A DNA stretch of 31,628 nt from positions 1-31,628 of the IMG/VR virus record IMGVR_UViG_3300031825_000409; one strand, written 5' to 3'. Below, in pieces: positions 1-8,260 of the stretch. Positions within the stretch are counted from its first letter, which is position 1; every line of letters begins with the position of its first letter. The position numbers and the translations under genes are program-made. Origin of the DNA: a virus. A model generated the notes under the pieces. The model was not told where the DNA came from and searched no databases. It worked only from the letters and a program-made list of their open reading frames with translations.

Positions 1-294
1 CTAGCGCCGTCTCACGGGCCGGCGCGCCTCCTCCTCCAGAGCGTGTTCGGCCTCATGCGTCTCGACGGCCAGCCGTCGGGCGGCGTCGCAGGCCGCGATC
101 TGGGCGCCTCGCGTCGCGTACCCGATCTCCAGGTCAGCCAGGGTCGGTCGCTCCGGCAGGAGGTGGATCTCGCACGTCCTGCGCGCTTCCGGCGGCGTCT
201 CGATCCGCGGGGCAGCCGGCAAGGTGAGCGATGAGGCACAGCTGGCGATCGTGGGCGCGCAGGCGAGCAGCGCGAGCCGGGTCCAAAGGCGCAT
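1..294 (-). CDS. o-spanin-like outer membrane lipoprotein (Rz1 type)
   Basis: A 97-residue protein that starts with a lipoprotein signal: basic residues, a hydrophobic stretch and the lipobox I-A-S-C with the lipidated Cys at residue 19. A short Pro- and charge-rich chain follows. Rz1-type o-spanins are outer membrane lipoproteins that pair with an i-spanin to fuse inner and outer membranes in the last step of lysis. Its 5' half overlaps the 3' part of the i-spanin gene in another frame (positions 134-294), which is typical of Rz/Rz1 pairs. The stop codon is the first three bases of the window, so the gene is complete. Identification rests on lipobox, size and nesting, not on sequence similarity. 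Confidence 0.75.
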   Translation of the reverse strand: MRLWTRLALLACAPTIASCASSLTLPAAPRIETPPEARRTCEIHLLPERPTLADLEIGYATRGAQIAACDAARRLAVETHEAEHALEEEARRPVRRR

Positions 295-562
295 GGGCGT
301 CCTCCGATGTCATGGCGTCTTGGGTGAAGGGAACGAGGGTGCCGGCGGCGGCCTCGCGCTGGCGGACGACGACCTCGACCCGTTGGGCGCTCTCCCGCTC
401 CGCGCGGGTCTCGAGGCCGCTTGTCCGCGCCTGGGCGAGCGCGGCTTCGGTCTTCACCCGCTCCCGGGCGGCGCCTTCGAGACGGCCCTTCCAGTAGAGC
501 CCCAGGACGGCGGACAGCAGGACGGCGGCGGCGACCAGCCCGGCGGTCAGGCGCGGGGTCAC
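134..562 (-). CDS. i-spanin-like inner membrane lysis protein (Rz type)
   Basis: A 142-residue protein with one N-terminal membrane segment (about residues 5-24, start VTPRLTAGLVAAAVLL) followed by a charged, coiled-coil-like periplasmic part rich in Arg, Glu, Ala and Gln. This is the layout of Rz-type i-spanins, which sit in the inner membrane and contact the o-spanin. The start is GTG at 562-560 and overlaps the endolysin stop as GTGA, so translation is probably coupled. The o-spanin gene is nested over its 3' part. Order endolysin, i-spanin, o-spanin supports the call. Confidence 0.75.
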   Translation of the reverse strand: MTPRLTAGLVAAAVLLSAVLGLYWKGRLEGAARERVKTEAALAQARTSGLETRAERESAQRVEVVVRQREAAAGTLVPFTQDAMTSEDAHAPLDPARAARLRAHDRQLCLIAHLAGCPADRDAAGSAQDVRDPPPAGATDPG

Positions 563-990
563 GGTCGAAGCCCCAGTTCGTAACCACCGCCCGGCCGCTT
601 GGTCAGCACCTGCCGGCGCATACGGGGGTCGAAGGAGATGTGGGTCCAGCCGCCCTCCTCGATCAGCTGATCGAAGGGGATGGTCGATCCGGCGATCGCC
701 CGGCAGACGTCGCGCGGGTCGCCATAGCCCCAGCAGTTGAAGTCCACGGCGTGGCCGGTCAGGTGCGCCGAGGTCCTCGCTCCGCCCACCGCCCGGTTCA
801 GCTCCGGCGAGCGGTAGCCGCTGGACACGGTGATCACCCGGTCGCCCAGCAGCCGCCGGACCTGTTCCATCCGGGCGGCCGTCGTCCGGAGCGTGGCCAC
901 GATGTCGGGCGGGGGCATGTTGTCGATCTCGCGATGCTGCGTGCACGCGAGTTCTTCCAGCCCGAAGTGGGCTGTCAGCTTGGTCGGCAT
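559..990 (-). CDS. endolysin, peptidase M15-type L-alanyl-D-glutamate/D-Ala-D-Ala peptidase
   Basis: A 143-residue protein of the M15 peptidase family, used by many phages as endolysin to cut peptidoglycan peptides. Zinc-site motifs are visible: SGYRSPELN, then SAHLTGHAVDF (H-x(6)-D type, with the second ligand Asp), and a late G-W-T-H-I-S-F giving the third ligand His. The chosen start is ATG at 990, preceded by the ribosome site AAGGA; longer open frames upstream lack one. No signal peptide is seen, so it should depend on the holin-like genes just upstream. It overlaps the i-spanin gene by four bases. Confidence 0.88.
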   Translation of the reverse strand: MPTKLTAHFGLEELACTQHREIDNMPPPDIVATLRTTAARMEQVRRLLGDRVITVSSGYRSPELNRAVGGARTSAHLTGHAVDFNCWGYGDPRDVCRAIAGSTIPFDQLIEEGGWTHISFDPRMRRQVLTKRPGGGYELGLRP

Positions 991-1013
991 GTTGGAATCC
1001 TTGGAGTGCGGAC

Positions 1014-1253
1014 CTAGTCGGTCCCGCGCCGCGCGGCGGCGGCGAGCTTGGCCCAGTCGGTCACGGTGGCGCCCGCCAGGTAGAGGGTGGCCATGACCAC
1101 GTTGGCCCCGATCAGGGCGAGGCCGATCCACTTCAGCGCCGAGGGATCGTCCATGCGCCAGACGATGGCCATGACGCCGGCGCTGTTCAGAAGGGTGGCG
1201 CCGTAGGTGTAGATGCGCCGGAAGAGCCAGCGCACCTCAATAGGCGGAGACAT
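1014..1253 (-). CDS. small two-helix membrane protein, holin candidate
   Basis: A 79-residue protein with two hydrophobic segments (about residues 17-33 and 41-62) and a charged C-terminus ending in AAAARRGTD. Size, two membrane spans and position directly upstream of the endolysin fit a holin, which makes the inner membrane lesion that lets the endolysin out. Its start overlaps the end of the preceding small membrane gene (1237-1253). I do not recognise a named holin family. Confidence 0.6.
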   Translation of the reverse strand: MSPPIEVRWLFRRIYTYGATLLNSAGVMAIVWRMDDPSALKWIGLALIGANVVMATLYLAGATVTDWAKLAAAARRGTD

Positions 1254-1509
1254 CGGCGACCTCCCTCACGTCGGCCGCGCGCATCGCCTCCAGGTGATCC
1301 AGCCGCGCGGCGTTGGCGCTCCACACCTGGGCGAGCGCCCAGGCCAGCAGAGCCGCCACCATGGCCCACGAGCGGCCCTTCAGCCCCTCCACCGCGCGCA
1401 GCGTGGTGGCGGCCGTGGCCTTGATCTCCACCAGCCGCTCCTCGCAGCGGGCCTCATGGTCCGCCAGTCGCTGTTCCAGCGCAGCGAGACGTTCGGATTG
1501 AGTGGACAT
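1237..1509 (-). CDS. coiled-coil plus single membrane segment protein, XhlA/holin-accessory-like
   Basis: About 90 residues: an N-terminal coiled-coil region (ERLAALEQRLADHEAR) followed by one membrane segment near residues 47-66 and a short tail. This layout resembles the XhlA class of lysis proteins and phage tail-lysis linkers. The ATG at 1509 shares a base with the TGA of the upstream virion gene (TGATG); a GTG one codon earlier is possible. It overlaps the holin candidate. A lysis accessory role is inferred from position and shape. Confidence 0.5.
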   Translation of the reverse strand: MSTQSERLAALEQRLADHEARCEERLVEIKATAATTLRAVEGLKGRSWAMVAALLAWALAQVWSANAARLDHLEAMRAADVREVADVSAY

Positions 1510-2471
1510 CACGCAGGCTTCTCGGCACTGAACTCCACACCGATCGTGGTGCTCTTGCCTTTGGTCTTCTGAGTGCTGTCGGTCTGCTCGCCCGTGAAGA
1601 GCCCGATCGGCAGACCATTCAGCGCCGCCACGATCTGCTGCGTGGTCGTGAACGGCGCCTGCCGCTGCTGCTGGTCGACGTTGCGCAGCGCATCACCCAC
1701 CTGAGCCTGGGTCGCGATATTGGCCCGCTGGTTGGCCTCGAAGTCCCCCGCCAGTCCCGCCAGTTGCGCGCCGGCCCGCAGCCGCTGGTCCTGGCCGGCC
1801 ATGTACTGGCCGACCCGCTGGTTCCAGTCCTGCAGCTGAAGCTGGGCGTTGAGGGAGTTCGCCTGCTGGCGCCGGTCGGCATCCTGGTTCGACAGCGCCG
1901 TTCCCCGCTGGAACGCCTGGTCCCGCAGGTTGGCGCTGGTCGTCGCCCGGCCGCGCAGGATCGCATCCTCCGTCATCGACCGCGTGAGCGCCGAGCCCGA
2001 GCCGCCAAAGGCGCCCGAACCGGCCAGCTCCAGGTCCTGCTGGGCCCGCGTCTGCCCGGCGCCGAAGTCGTAGTCGGCGAGCGCCGTGTCCACGACATCC
2101 TTTGTGTAGGGGCTCATGTACGCGTTGAGGTTGGAGAGCAGGCTTTCGCTCTGCACGCTTGGCCCCGGCGCCCGCATGTAGCGGTCGAGCCAGCCGGTGT
2201 TCGCCACGCCCCGGGTCAGGTCGATGCCGCCCTCGTAGTTCCAGGTCTGTCCGCTGAGGTTCTGGGCCCCCGCGGCCGCCTGATTCTGCAATCCCTGGAG
2301 GGGCGCGACCGTGCTCTGGGCATCGATGTCCAGGAGGCCGCCGACCCGTCCGGCGACCCCTTGCGTGAGGTTAGACGCCCACTCGGGGACGATTGGAGTC
2401 CGTGTCGAGTTGGTCGTGGTGTTCGAGGTCGTCTTCGTCTTTGACGCCGACCCGCCGATTTTCAGGCTCAT
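1509..2471 (-). CDS. ejection/internal virion-type phage structural protein
   Basis: A 320-residue Gln/Ala/Asn-rich protein with no signal peptide. The core region (about residues 118-165) has the pattern YMSPYTKDVVDTAL followed by an AQQDLELAGSGAFGGSGS segment; this short 'Y-x-N/S-P-Y ... GAFGGSR/G' arrangement recurs in many podovirus proteins placed next to tail and lysis genes and called internal virion or tail-tip proteins. It lies between the tail hub gene and the lysis genes, where P22-type phages often carry DNA-ejection proteins. A role in the virion is likely; the precise role is not visible. Confidence 0.55.
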   Translation of the reverse strand: MSLKIGGSASKTKTTSNTTTNSTRTPIVPEWASNLTQGVAGRVGGLLDIDAQSTVAPLQGLQNQAAAGAQNLSGQTWNYEGGIDLTRGVANTGWLDRYMRAPGPSVQSESLLSNLNAYMSPYTKDVVDTALADYDFGAGQTRAQQDLELAGSGAFGGSGSALTRSMTEDAILRGRATTSANLRDQAFQRGTALSNQDADRRQQANSLNAQLQLQDWNQRVGQYMAGQDQRLRAGAQLAGLAGDFEANQRANIATQAQVGDALRNVDQQQRQAPFTTTQQIVAALNGLPIGLFTGEQTDSTQKTKGKSTTIGVEFSAEKPA

Positions 2472-2834
2472 CTAGAGTTCCTTTGCGATCACACGCGCCA
2501 GCGGCGCGTAGCCTTCACGGGCCAGCGCCCGCTCCCATCCCGGCCGTCCGACGATCAGCACCCGCCGGCACCCGATCCCCCGCGCCCAGGCTTCGGCGGC
2601 TGGCCGAAGCCGCCGCACGAGTTCCTCGAGGTCCCCGCCCGCGAGCCAGATCAACAGCCGGCGCTCCAGCGGCTCGTCCTCCACGAGAGTGACCATTGCC
2701 GCGCGTTCGCCCGGCCAGAGCTGCGCATCGCCGGCCTCAATCATCCCCACGACGTGCCTGAGCGCATGGGTCCGCCCGGCGTGCGCCAGGGCGGCGTCGA
2801 TGAAGGGCGCGCACCGCGCCCAGTCCGGACTCAT
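2472..2834 (-). CDS. small GNAT-like phage protein
   Basis: A 120-residue protein with an acetyltransferase-like outline: a W-P-G-E segment after the first helices, a hydrophobic strand pair, then C-R-R-V-L-I-V-G-R-P-G-W and a terminal R-E-G-Y-x-P segment as seen in the last strands of GNAT folds. The acetyl-CoA-binding R/Q-x-x-G-x-G/A motif is not clear, so it may be a structural relative, as proposed for T7 gp13-type proteins. It overlaps the tail hub gene by four bases (ATGA type) and is followed immediately by the ejection-type gene. Confidence 0.4.
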   Translation of the reverse strand: MSPDWARCAPFIDAALAHAGRTHALRHVVGMIEAGDAQLWPGERAAMVTLVEDEPLERRLLIWLAGGDLEELVRRLRPAAEAWARGIGCRRVLIVGRPGWERALAREGYAPLARVIAKEL

Positions 2835-4639
2835 CGCCGTCCGGCCGGAATGACGTCGAAGATCGGCTTGCCGATGCGGCAGCGCGTCGGCGCGCTTTCC
2901 CCTGCGATGCGCACCCGGAACAGACGCCCGCTCGCCAGGAAGTCCGCCTTCGCCTGTCCGGGGGCCATGGGCGGAGCAGTCGCTGTCTGGGCAGGGCCCT
3001 GAGGCGTGAACCGGGCCGAGAGGCCGACGCTCACGGGGCCAATCTGGTCCTTGAAGTCCGGCCAGAGCTCCCGGACGAGGAAAGTGTTCTCGGGATCCAG
3101 CAGGCTGTCGGTGGTCTCGATGAACCAGGAGAACGGCTGTCCGTCCGCCGTATGGCCGCGCTCATGGTGATAGATCGCGCCGTCCGGGCCGACGCCCAGT
3201 GGATAGAGGCTGGGCCCAGCGTCCACAAACGCCGTCCGGGTCATTTCGCCCTTGTGCCAAGCGCCGGCGTCATCGCCGCCCAGGGCGACGGCGACGTACC
3301 GGCTGTTCTCGAATCCGTCGCGCCCGTCGGGATAGTCGAAACGGACCTCCGAGAACTCGGCGTTGGACGATGCGACGATCTTGTCGCCCTGGCTGGCCGC
3401 CAGGTTGTCCGCGAACTCCGTCCGGATCGGGCAGCCGACGGGCGTCGGCGCGCCTCCGATGCTGTAGCTGTAAAACTGGCGATCGGGACTGATCCAGAAG
3501 GCCGTCTGGGCGACGACGACCTTCGCGTTCGGCCCGATGAGCCCGCAGTTGCGTCCAATCCGCTCGAACCGCCAGGGCTGGTTCAGCGCCCCGACGTAGG
3601 ATCCCAGGAACAGGTCCTTGTCGGTCCAGACCAGCATGTAGGGACCGGCCATCGCCCCGGCGACGATCCGGCCGCCGCCGGTCAGAACGTACTCACGCGA
3701 CGTCGAACCCGAGGCCGCCGTGCTCCACTCCGTATTGTTGCGGATCGAGCTGTGCCGAATGCACATGGGGTTGAAGGTCCCCGAGGCCTCCTCGTTGCAG
3801 CCCAGCGCGAACAGCATGAAGCCGCCGTTCATGGGAGCGACCAGCGCGTAGGTGACTTCCGGCGGCGCATTGGCGAGGGCGAGCGCCCGGCTGGCCGGAT
3901 CGTTGCGCCATTCGTAGAGCCCGCCCCCTCGCGGATTGGCGATGAGATATTGGCCCCAGGCGTCGAAGCTCCAGGTCCGGGGGTAGTATTCCGCGGTCGC
4001 CTCGGTCGTGCCGTATGGACCGCCGCCATAGGCCCCGGTGCCGAAGCCGATGCTGCTTGTCCCGTGCTCGGCGCCGGTCGGCAGCTCGACCTGAGGCGTG
4101 ATCCGCACGGCCGAACCGCCGCCGGCGCCCGTCGAGGTGGCCGTGTCGGCGGCGCCTGCCGCGAACGTGTAGCTGTTGGCGTCGACCACGGTGATTTCGC
4201 GCACGCCGTTGAGGTTCGCCGCCTCAAGGCCGTTGAACGTCACGGCGCCCGACACGATCACGTCGTCGCCGGTGGCCAGGCCGTGGCCCGTGTGGGCCAC
4301 CGTCACCGTGCCCGCGGTGTTCGTGCTGGTCAGTGGATTCGGGCCGAGCGCCGACACCGGGCCGTAGGGCGTGATGTCGGAGAGCTCGTCCCCTTTCCAC
4401 ACCTGCAGCTTCCTGTGCGTGCCGAAGGCGATGTTCAGTAGCGCGCTGTTGTCCTTCCAGGGGAAGATCGTCCGGCAAACGCCCGTGAGCGCATCGCCGA
4501 TCAGCCGTTCCCATCCGCCGATGACCTGCGGAAGACCCAGCCGGAAGCGCACGTTCGAGCCGTCGGCCCAGCGTCCGGCGCCGGCATGGGAGGTGTCGTC
4601 GCCGAGCAGGCCCGGCGGCAGTTCGAGGGGAATGCGCAT
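2831..4639 (-). CDS. tail hub/packaged-DNA stabilization protein, P22 gp10-like
   Basis: A 602-residue beta-rich protein without signal peptide. Repeated blade-like segments (about residues 190-480) contain paired aromatic and Gly residues, as in beta-propeller tail closure proteins. The N-terminus (LPPGLLGDDTS, then GRWADGSNVRFR) matches a widespread podovirus family I associate with the gp10 tail accessory factor. An insert near residues 100-175 is Thr/Val/Gly-rich and may be an extra domain. Start ATG at 4639 is preceded by only a weak AGAGAAA. It lies in the tail block, next to the plus-strand glycosylation cassette. Family assignment is from position and fold-like features. Confidence 0.5.
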   Translation of the reverse strand: MRIPLELPPGLLGDDTSHAGAGRWADGSNVRFRLGLPQVIGGWERLIGDALTGVCRTIFPWKDNSALLNIAFGTHRKLQVWKGDELSDITPYGPVSALGPNPLTSTNTAGTVTVAHTGHGLATGDDVIVSGAVTFNGLEAANLNGVREITVVDANSYTFAAGAADTATSTGAGGGSAVRITPQVELPTGAEHGTSSIGFGTGAYGGGPYGTTEATAEYYPRTWSFDAWGQYLIANPRGGGLYEWRNDPASRALALANAPPEVTYALVAPMNGGFMLFALGCNEEASGTFNPMCIRHSSIRNNTEWSTAASGSTSREYVLTGGGRIVAGAMAGPYMLVWTDKDLFLGSYVGALNQPWRFERIGRNCGLIGPNAKVVVAQTAFWISPDRQFYSYSIGGAPTPVGCPIRTEFADNLAASQGDKIVASSNAEFSEVRFDYPDGRDGFENSRYVAVALGGDDAGAWHKGEMTRTAFVDAGPSLYPLGVGPDGAIYHHERGHTADGQPFSWFIETTDSLLDPENTFLVRELWPDFKDQIGPVSVGLSARFTPQGPAQTATAPPMAPGQAKADFLASGRLFRVRIAGESAPTRCRIGKPIFDVIPAGRR

Positions 4640-4667
4640 GTCGATTTCTCTGTGGTAGGGGACCGAC

Positions 4668-5552
4668 GTGGAGTCGGTTCAGGACGATCTGTCGGCGCTG
4701 GGCGCGCGCTACGTGCGAGGACAGGCGCTGCTCGCGGCCGGGCGCTATGCCGAGGGCTGGCCCTTGCTTGAGGGCCGCGACCGGCTATCGCCGGGCCTTA
4801 TTCCGCCAGGTCCCCGCTCCTATCCGGAATGGCGGGGCGAGCCCCTGCAGGGTCGCTCGGTCCTCGTGTGGGTGGAGCAGGGCTTCGGCGACCAGATCAT
4901 GCTGGTCAGGTTCGTTCAGGTTCTGAAGGAACGCGGCGCGGGCAAGGTCACCCTCGCCTGCCGGCCGCAGAACGCCGCCGTGCTCGCCACCGCGCCGGGG
5001 GTCGACGAGGCGCTCGCCATCCCGATCAACGCCCAGGTCGCGGTGGATCGCCACGATCTCTGGACGCGGTACTTCTCGCTCCCGCTGCACCTTGGGATCA
5101 CGCTCGAGAACCTGCCGAACGCCCCATATCTCTCGGCGCCGCCCGATCGCGTTGGACGCTGGGCGGGCTACCGAGGCGTAGGGTTCGCCTGGCGAAGCAG
5201 CCCCACGGGGTTGAATGCGGCCCAGAAAAGCATCCCCGACGCCCTCGCCCACCGCATCCTGGACCTCGGCGCAATCAGCCTGCATCCCGAGGACACCGGC
5301 GCCGGCGACTTCGCGGACACCGCCGCGATCATCAACGGGCTGGATGTGGTCGTCACCGTCGACACGGCCGTCGCCCACCTGGCCGGCGCGCTAGGCAAGC
5401 CTACCTTCATCCTCCTCACCGAACCCGCTGACTGGCGATGGATGACGGTCCGCGAGGACAGCCCCTGGTACCCCACTGCCCGCTTGATCCGTCAGCAGCG
5501 TCCTGGGGACTGGGGCTCCGTCATCGATCGCGTGGTGGCCGAGCTCCGGTGA
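4668..5552 (+). CDS. GT9/GT41-like glycosyltransferase lacking the TPR domain
   Basis: A 294-residue glycosyltransferase of the GT-B type seen in TPR-linked GT9/GT41 proteins. The start contains one TPR-like remnant (RYAEGWPLLEGR); then come GEPLQGRSVLVWVEQGFGDQ and the C-terminal nucleotide-sugar region with DVVVTVDTAVAHLAGALGKP. It is a paralogue of the next gene but lacks its N-terminal repeats. Start GTG at 4668 follows an AGGGGA site. It lies on the plus strand, back to back with the tail hub gene, and couples to the next gene by a GTGA overlap. Likely role: adding sugar to a surface glycan or to a tail protein; the acceptor cannot be read from sequence. Confidence 0.75.
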   Translation: MESVQDDLSALGARYVRGQALLAAGRYAEGWPLLEGRDRLSPGLIPPGPRSYPEWRGEPLQGRSVLVWVEQGFGDQIMLVRFVQVLKERGAGKVTLACRPQNAAVLATAPGVDEALAIPINAQVAVDRHDLWTRYFSLPLHLGITLENLPNAPYLSAPPDRVGRWAGYRGVGFAWRSSPTGLNAAQKSIPDALAHRILDLGAISLHPEDTGAGDFADTAAIINGLDVVVTVDTAVAHLAGALGKPTFILLTEPADWRWMTVREDSPWYPTARLIRQQRPGDWGSVIDRVVAELR

Positions 5553-6682
5553 CCGAACGCCACGATATCGAGGCGGCGTTCCAGCGCGGCCTCGCCGCCC
5601 ACCGCGCCGGCCGACTCGCCGAGGCCGAGGCCGCCTACCGCGAGACGCTGGGCCATGCGCCGCACCGCGCCGCCGCGCACAATCTCGGCGGCATCCTCAG
5701 CGATCAGTTCCGCTTCCCGGAGTCCGAGTGGGCCTACCGCGTGTGCCTGGCGGTGAAGCCCGACTACGCCTCGGCGCTGAGCGGCCTTTCGGTTCCCCTC
5801 ATGCGGATGCACCGGCTGGAGGAGGCTGAGGCTGCGGCGCGCCGGGCGCTCGAAATCGCTCCGGACGACAGGGTCGCCGCCTATCGCCTGGGCCTGATCC
5901 TCCTGCGCCAGGGCCGCTACGCGGAGGGTTGGCCGTGGTACGAGAGCCGCAGCACCATCGACGACATCCCGCTGGGCGGCGTCGCCTTCCCCCGCTGGTC
6001 GGGCGAGCCCCTCCAAGGTCGCTCGATCCTGATCTGGGGTGAACAGGGTCTCGGCGATGAGATTCAGATGGCGCGGTTCATCCCCACGCTGCGCGAGTTG
6101 GGCGCCTCCCGGATCACCGTGGCCTGCCAGACCGAGAACATCCGCCTCTTCGAGGCCGTGGGCGCGGACGCCGCGATGGGACGGTTCGGCCGGGTGGAGT
6201 TCCCTGACCACGACTTCTGGACGCCGATGCTGTCCCTGCCGCTCCACCTGGGTGTGACCCTGGAGAAGCTGACGGGCGCGCCCTACCTGGCGAAGCCGGA
6301 GCGCCCCCGGAAGGGCGTGGGGGTCGCCTGGCGGGGCAATCCCCGAAACACCAACGATGCGCACCGCTCGATGCCGGACGCCCGCCTGCTCTCGCTGATC
6401 CCGGGCGCCATCGAGCTCGCCCCGGCCGGCGACATGCTCGACAGCCTCCACATGCTGGCCGGCCTGGAGGCCGTCGTCACCGTCGACACCTCCTGGGTCC
6501 ATCTCGCCGGCGCGGCCGGCATCCCGTGCCATCTCCTGCTCTCAATCTTCGGCGTCGATTGGCGCTGGCGCCCTGGGGAAGCCCGTTCCCCCTGGTACGA
6601 TTCCGTCCACCTCCACTGGCAGACGACGCCGGGCGACTGGGATGCGCCGGTTCGGAAGGTGGTGGAGGCGGTGACCCCTTAG
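5549..6682 (+). CDS. TPR-glycosyltransferase (GT9/GT41-like)
   Basis: A 377-residue protein with three or four tetratricopeptide repeats in residues 1-130 (for example LEEAEAAARRALEIAPDD) followed by a glycosyltransferase domain: GEPLQGRSILIWGEQGLGDE near residues 145-165 and VTVDTSWVHLAGAAG near residue 310. Start is GTG at 5549, overlapping the TGA of the previous gene; the open frame extends further upstream but inside that gene. The two genes are a tandem duplication with TPR loss in the first. It converges on a methyltransferase at 6713-7453. A role in glycan decoration that changes host receptor or tail is inference. Confidence 0.8.
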   Translation: MTERHDIEAAFQRGLAAHRAGRLAEAEAAYRETLGHAPHRAAAHNLGGILSDQFRFPESEWAYRVCLAVKPDYASALSGLSVPLMRMHRLEEAEAAARRALEIAPDDRVAAYRLGLILLRQGRYAEGWPWYESRSTIDDIPLGGVAFPRWSGEPLQGRSILIWGEQGLGDEIQMARFIPTLRELGASRITVACQTENIRLFEAVGADAAMGRFGRVEFPDHDFWTPMLSLPLHLGVTLEKLTGAPYLAKPERPRKGVGVAWRGNPRNTNDAHRSMPDARLLSLIPGAIELAPAGDMLDSLHMLAGLEAVVTVDTSWVHLAGAAGIPCHLLLSIFGVDWRWRPGEARSPWYDSVHLHWQTTPGDWDAPVRKVVEAVTP

Positions 6683-6712
6683 CTTCGCCGATAGGGCGAG
6701 CCGTAGGGGACA

Positions 6713-7453
6713 TTAGCCTTCCATAACGCCCGCGACGGTATAGGCTGGAGGTCGCCGACGTACCTTTCGGATCGCGGCGATCGAATCTGCGATCGAAATC
6801 TGGCCCAACTCCTCGCGCGGCGCGGCGGTCTCGCCCTCCTCGTGGAACCAGGCGTGCATGTCGTCGATTAGTTCCTTCACGAGTTCGATCCCAGTCCCCG
6901 GGCGTCGATAACCCCCGTCCCACCTGGGCATATAGGATGTATGCAGATCTTCGATGACGTACATCCCGCCGTCGTTGAGCTGCGGCCACAGCGCCTGAAA
7001 AGCGGCACGTTGGTGGCGAGCGACGTGAGATCCATCGTCTAGGACGATATCCACGCCGCCCATTTCTTCCACTACTCCCGCCAAGAAGTTGGCGTCATCC
7101 TGCGAGCCAATGCGGACCTCATTCGGCGGATCGACACGCGCCGTGCAGGCCGGATCGATGTCGATGCCGAAAAGCACCGCTTCGGGACCAAAGTAGCGTC
7201 GCCAAAGCTCAAGCGATCCGCCCTGAAAGACGCCGATCTCCAGCATCCGCACGGGCTTCCCCCGAAATGGCGCGAACACCTGATCGTAGAATGGCAGGTA
7301 GTGAATCCATTTCACCGCGGCACGGCCAGCGTTGGTGAAGAACAACTCTTCGATAGGCCCTGGCTCGGCTGAGCGCCGATCAAGGGCCACGTGAAGCAAC
7401 AGCGGGCGCAGTTCGTCGGGACGCAACGGGCGTCGGTTAGGATCTTCGATCAT
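6713..7453 (-). CDS. class I SAM-dependent methyltransferase (sugar O-methyltransferase/Methyltransf_24 type)
   Basis: A 246-residue class I methyltransferase. Motif I is VRMLEIGVFQGGSLELW with the acidic strand end FGIDIDP, followed by VDIVLDDGSHVARHQ (metal/acid region) and GGMYVIEDLHTSY, a set typical of sugar or macrocin-type O-methyltransferases. It probably methylates a hydroxyl of a sugar placed by the two neighbouring glycosyltransferases. It faces them tail to tail with 30 bases between stops. Its wording is slightly less GC-rich than the phage genes, which fits separate acquisition. It sits between the tail hub and the glycine-rich adhesin genes. Confidence 0.85.
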   Translation of the reverse strand: MIEDPNRRPLRPDELRPLLLHVALDRRSAEPGPIEELFFTNAGRAAVKWIHYLPFYDQVFAPFRGKPVRMLEIGVFQGGSLELWRRYFGPEAVLFGIDIDPACTARVDPPNEVRIGSQDDANFLAGVVEEMGGVDIVLDDGSHVARHQRAAFQALWPQLNDGGMYVIEDLHTSYMPRWDGGYRRPGTGIELVKELIDDMHAWFHEEGETAAPREELGQISIADSIAAIRKVRRRPPAYTVAGVMEG

Positions 7454-7510
7454 TCCACCAACCTATAATGAGGCGATATAGCCCCCACAATCGCGCCACA
7501 ACCACCGCGC

Positions 7511-8260
7511 CTATCGCCCGCGCATCAGTACGACGAAGATTCGCCCACTGCCGCCCGCCCCCGACCCTGCCCCACCGCCGGATCCGCCGCCCGGCGTCGA
7601 ACCGGGCGACGTCCCGCTATTGATTCCCGCGGAGCCTGCGCCCGGCGACGGGAGGCCATTGTACATCGTATCCGAAAAGCCGCCCGCGCCGCCGCCACCG
7701 CCGCCTGCGACGGTGTCAAATGTGAAGCCGTTGCCTCCGGTTGCTCCTCTTTCGCCCGCGGCACCCGCTTCAGCGGCGGGCCCGGGAGTCACGCCGCCGC
7801 CCGATCCACCGCGGCGATTGAGCCAACCACCGCGGGCCGAGCCACCGTCGCCGCCGGGCATGTTTGGTCCGGCCGAAAACTTGCCGCCCTGACCGCCTCC
7901 AGCGACCATGAGGGCCACGTCTCCCCGATAGATGATCGTATCCTCGCCTGCGTGGCCGTCCCCACCGCTACCCCGGCCCCCGCCCCCAGCACCCACGACG
8001 TACCGAAGAACCTCGCCTTTGCGCAGGCGGATTTGGCCGAAGCAGGCCGCCCCACCGCCGCCGCCGCTGGCCATTCCACCTCCGCTGTTGCTGGCACCAC
8101 TTCCGCCCGCGCCCCAGGCATAGATGGCCGCCGTGCAGGTTTCAGGTGCAATGATCGATCCCGATCCTGCGGACGTGACGTCGTAGGTTCCGAGCCAGTT
8201 CGGTGTGGCGTCACGCCCAGCCTTCATTCCCTGGGAAATTCCATCGACCATTCCCCGCAT
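7511..8260 (-). CDS. glycine-rich tail fibre/adhesin protein
   Basis: A 249-residue protein, very rich in Gly, with repeated GGGGGG and GAGGSG tracts from residue 30 onward, opening with a short helical start and TYDVTSAGSGSIIAP. This matches the glycine-rich tail-tip domain common in phage tail fibres, where polyglycine II sandwiches form adhesin tips (as in T-even gp38). The start ATG at 8260 shares a base with the TGA of the preceding gene. The final residues GRIFVVLMRGR are typical of the domain's closing strand. It may contact the host receptor. Confidence 0.7.
   Translation of the reverse strand: MRGMVDGISQGMKAGRDATPNWLGTYDVTSAGSGSIIAPETCTAAIYAWGAGGSGASNSGGGMASGGGGGAACFGQIRLRKGEVLRYVVGAGGGGRGSGGDGHAGEDTIIYRGDVALMVAGGGQGGKFSAGPNMPGGDGGSARGGWLNRRGGSGGGVTPGPAAEAGAAGERGATGGNGFTFDTVAGGGGGGAGGFSDTMYNGLPSPGAGSAGINSGTSPGSTPGGGSGGGAGSGAGGSGRIFVVLMRGR

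Noticed and set aside
3152-4441. Long plus-strand frame opposite the gp10-like gene
   Set aside because: Arg/Gly/Val-rich translation without motif, no ribosome site, fully antisense to a well supported gene; a GC-rich shadow.
7540-8180. Repetitive tracts that might be a CRISPR or satellite
   Set aside because: They are codon repeats for polyglycine in a tail protein, with irregular spacing and no conserved repeat-spacer structure.
8187-8201. GTTC-N7-GTTC match
   Set aside because: Lies inside the glycine-rich adhesin coding region with no promoter or gene start nearby; about one chance match is expected.
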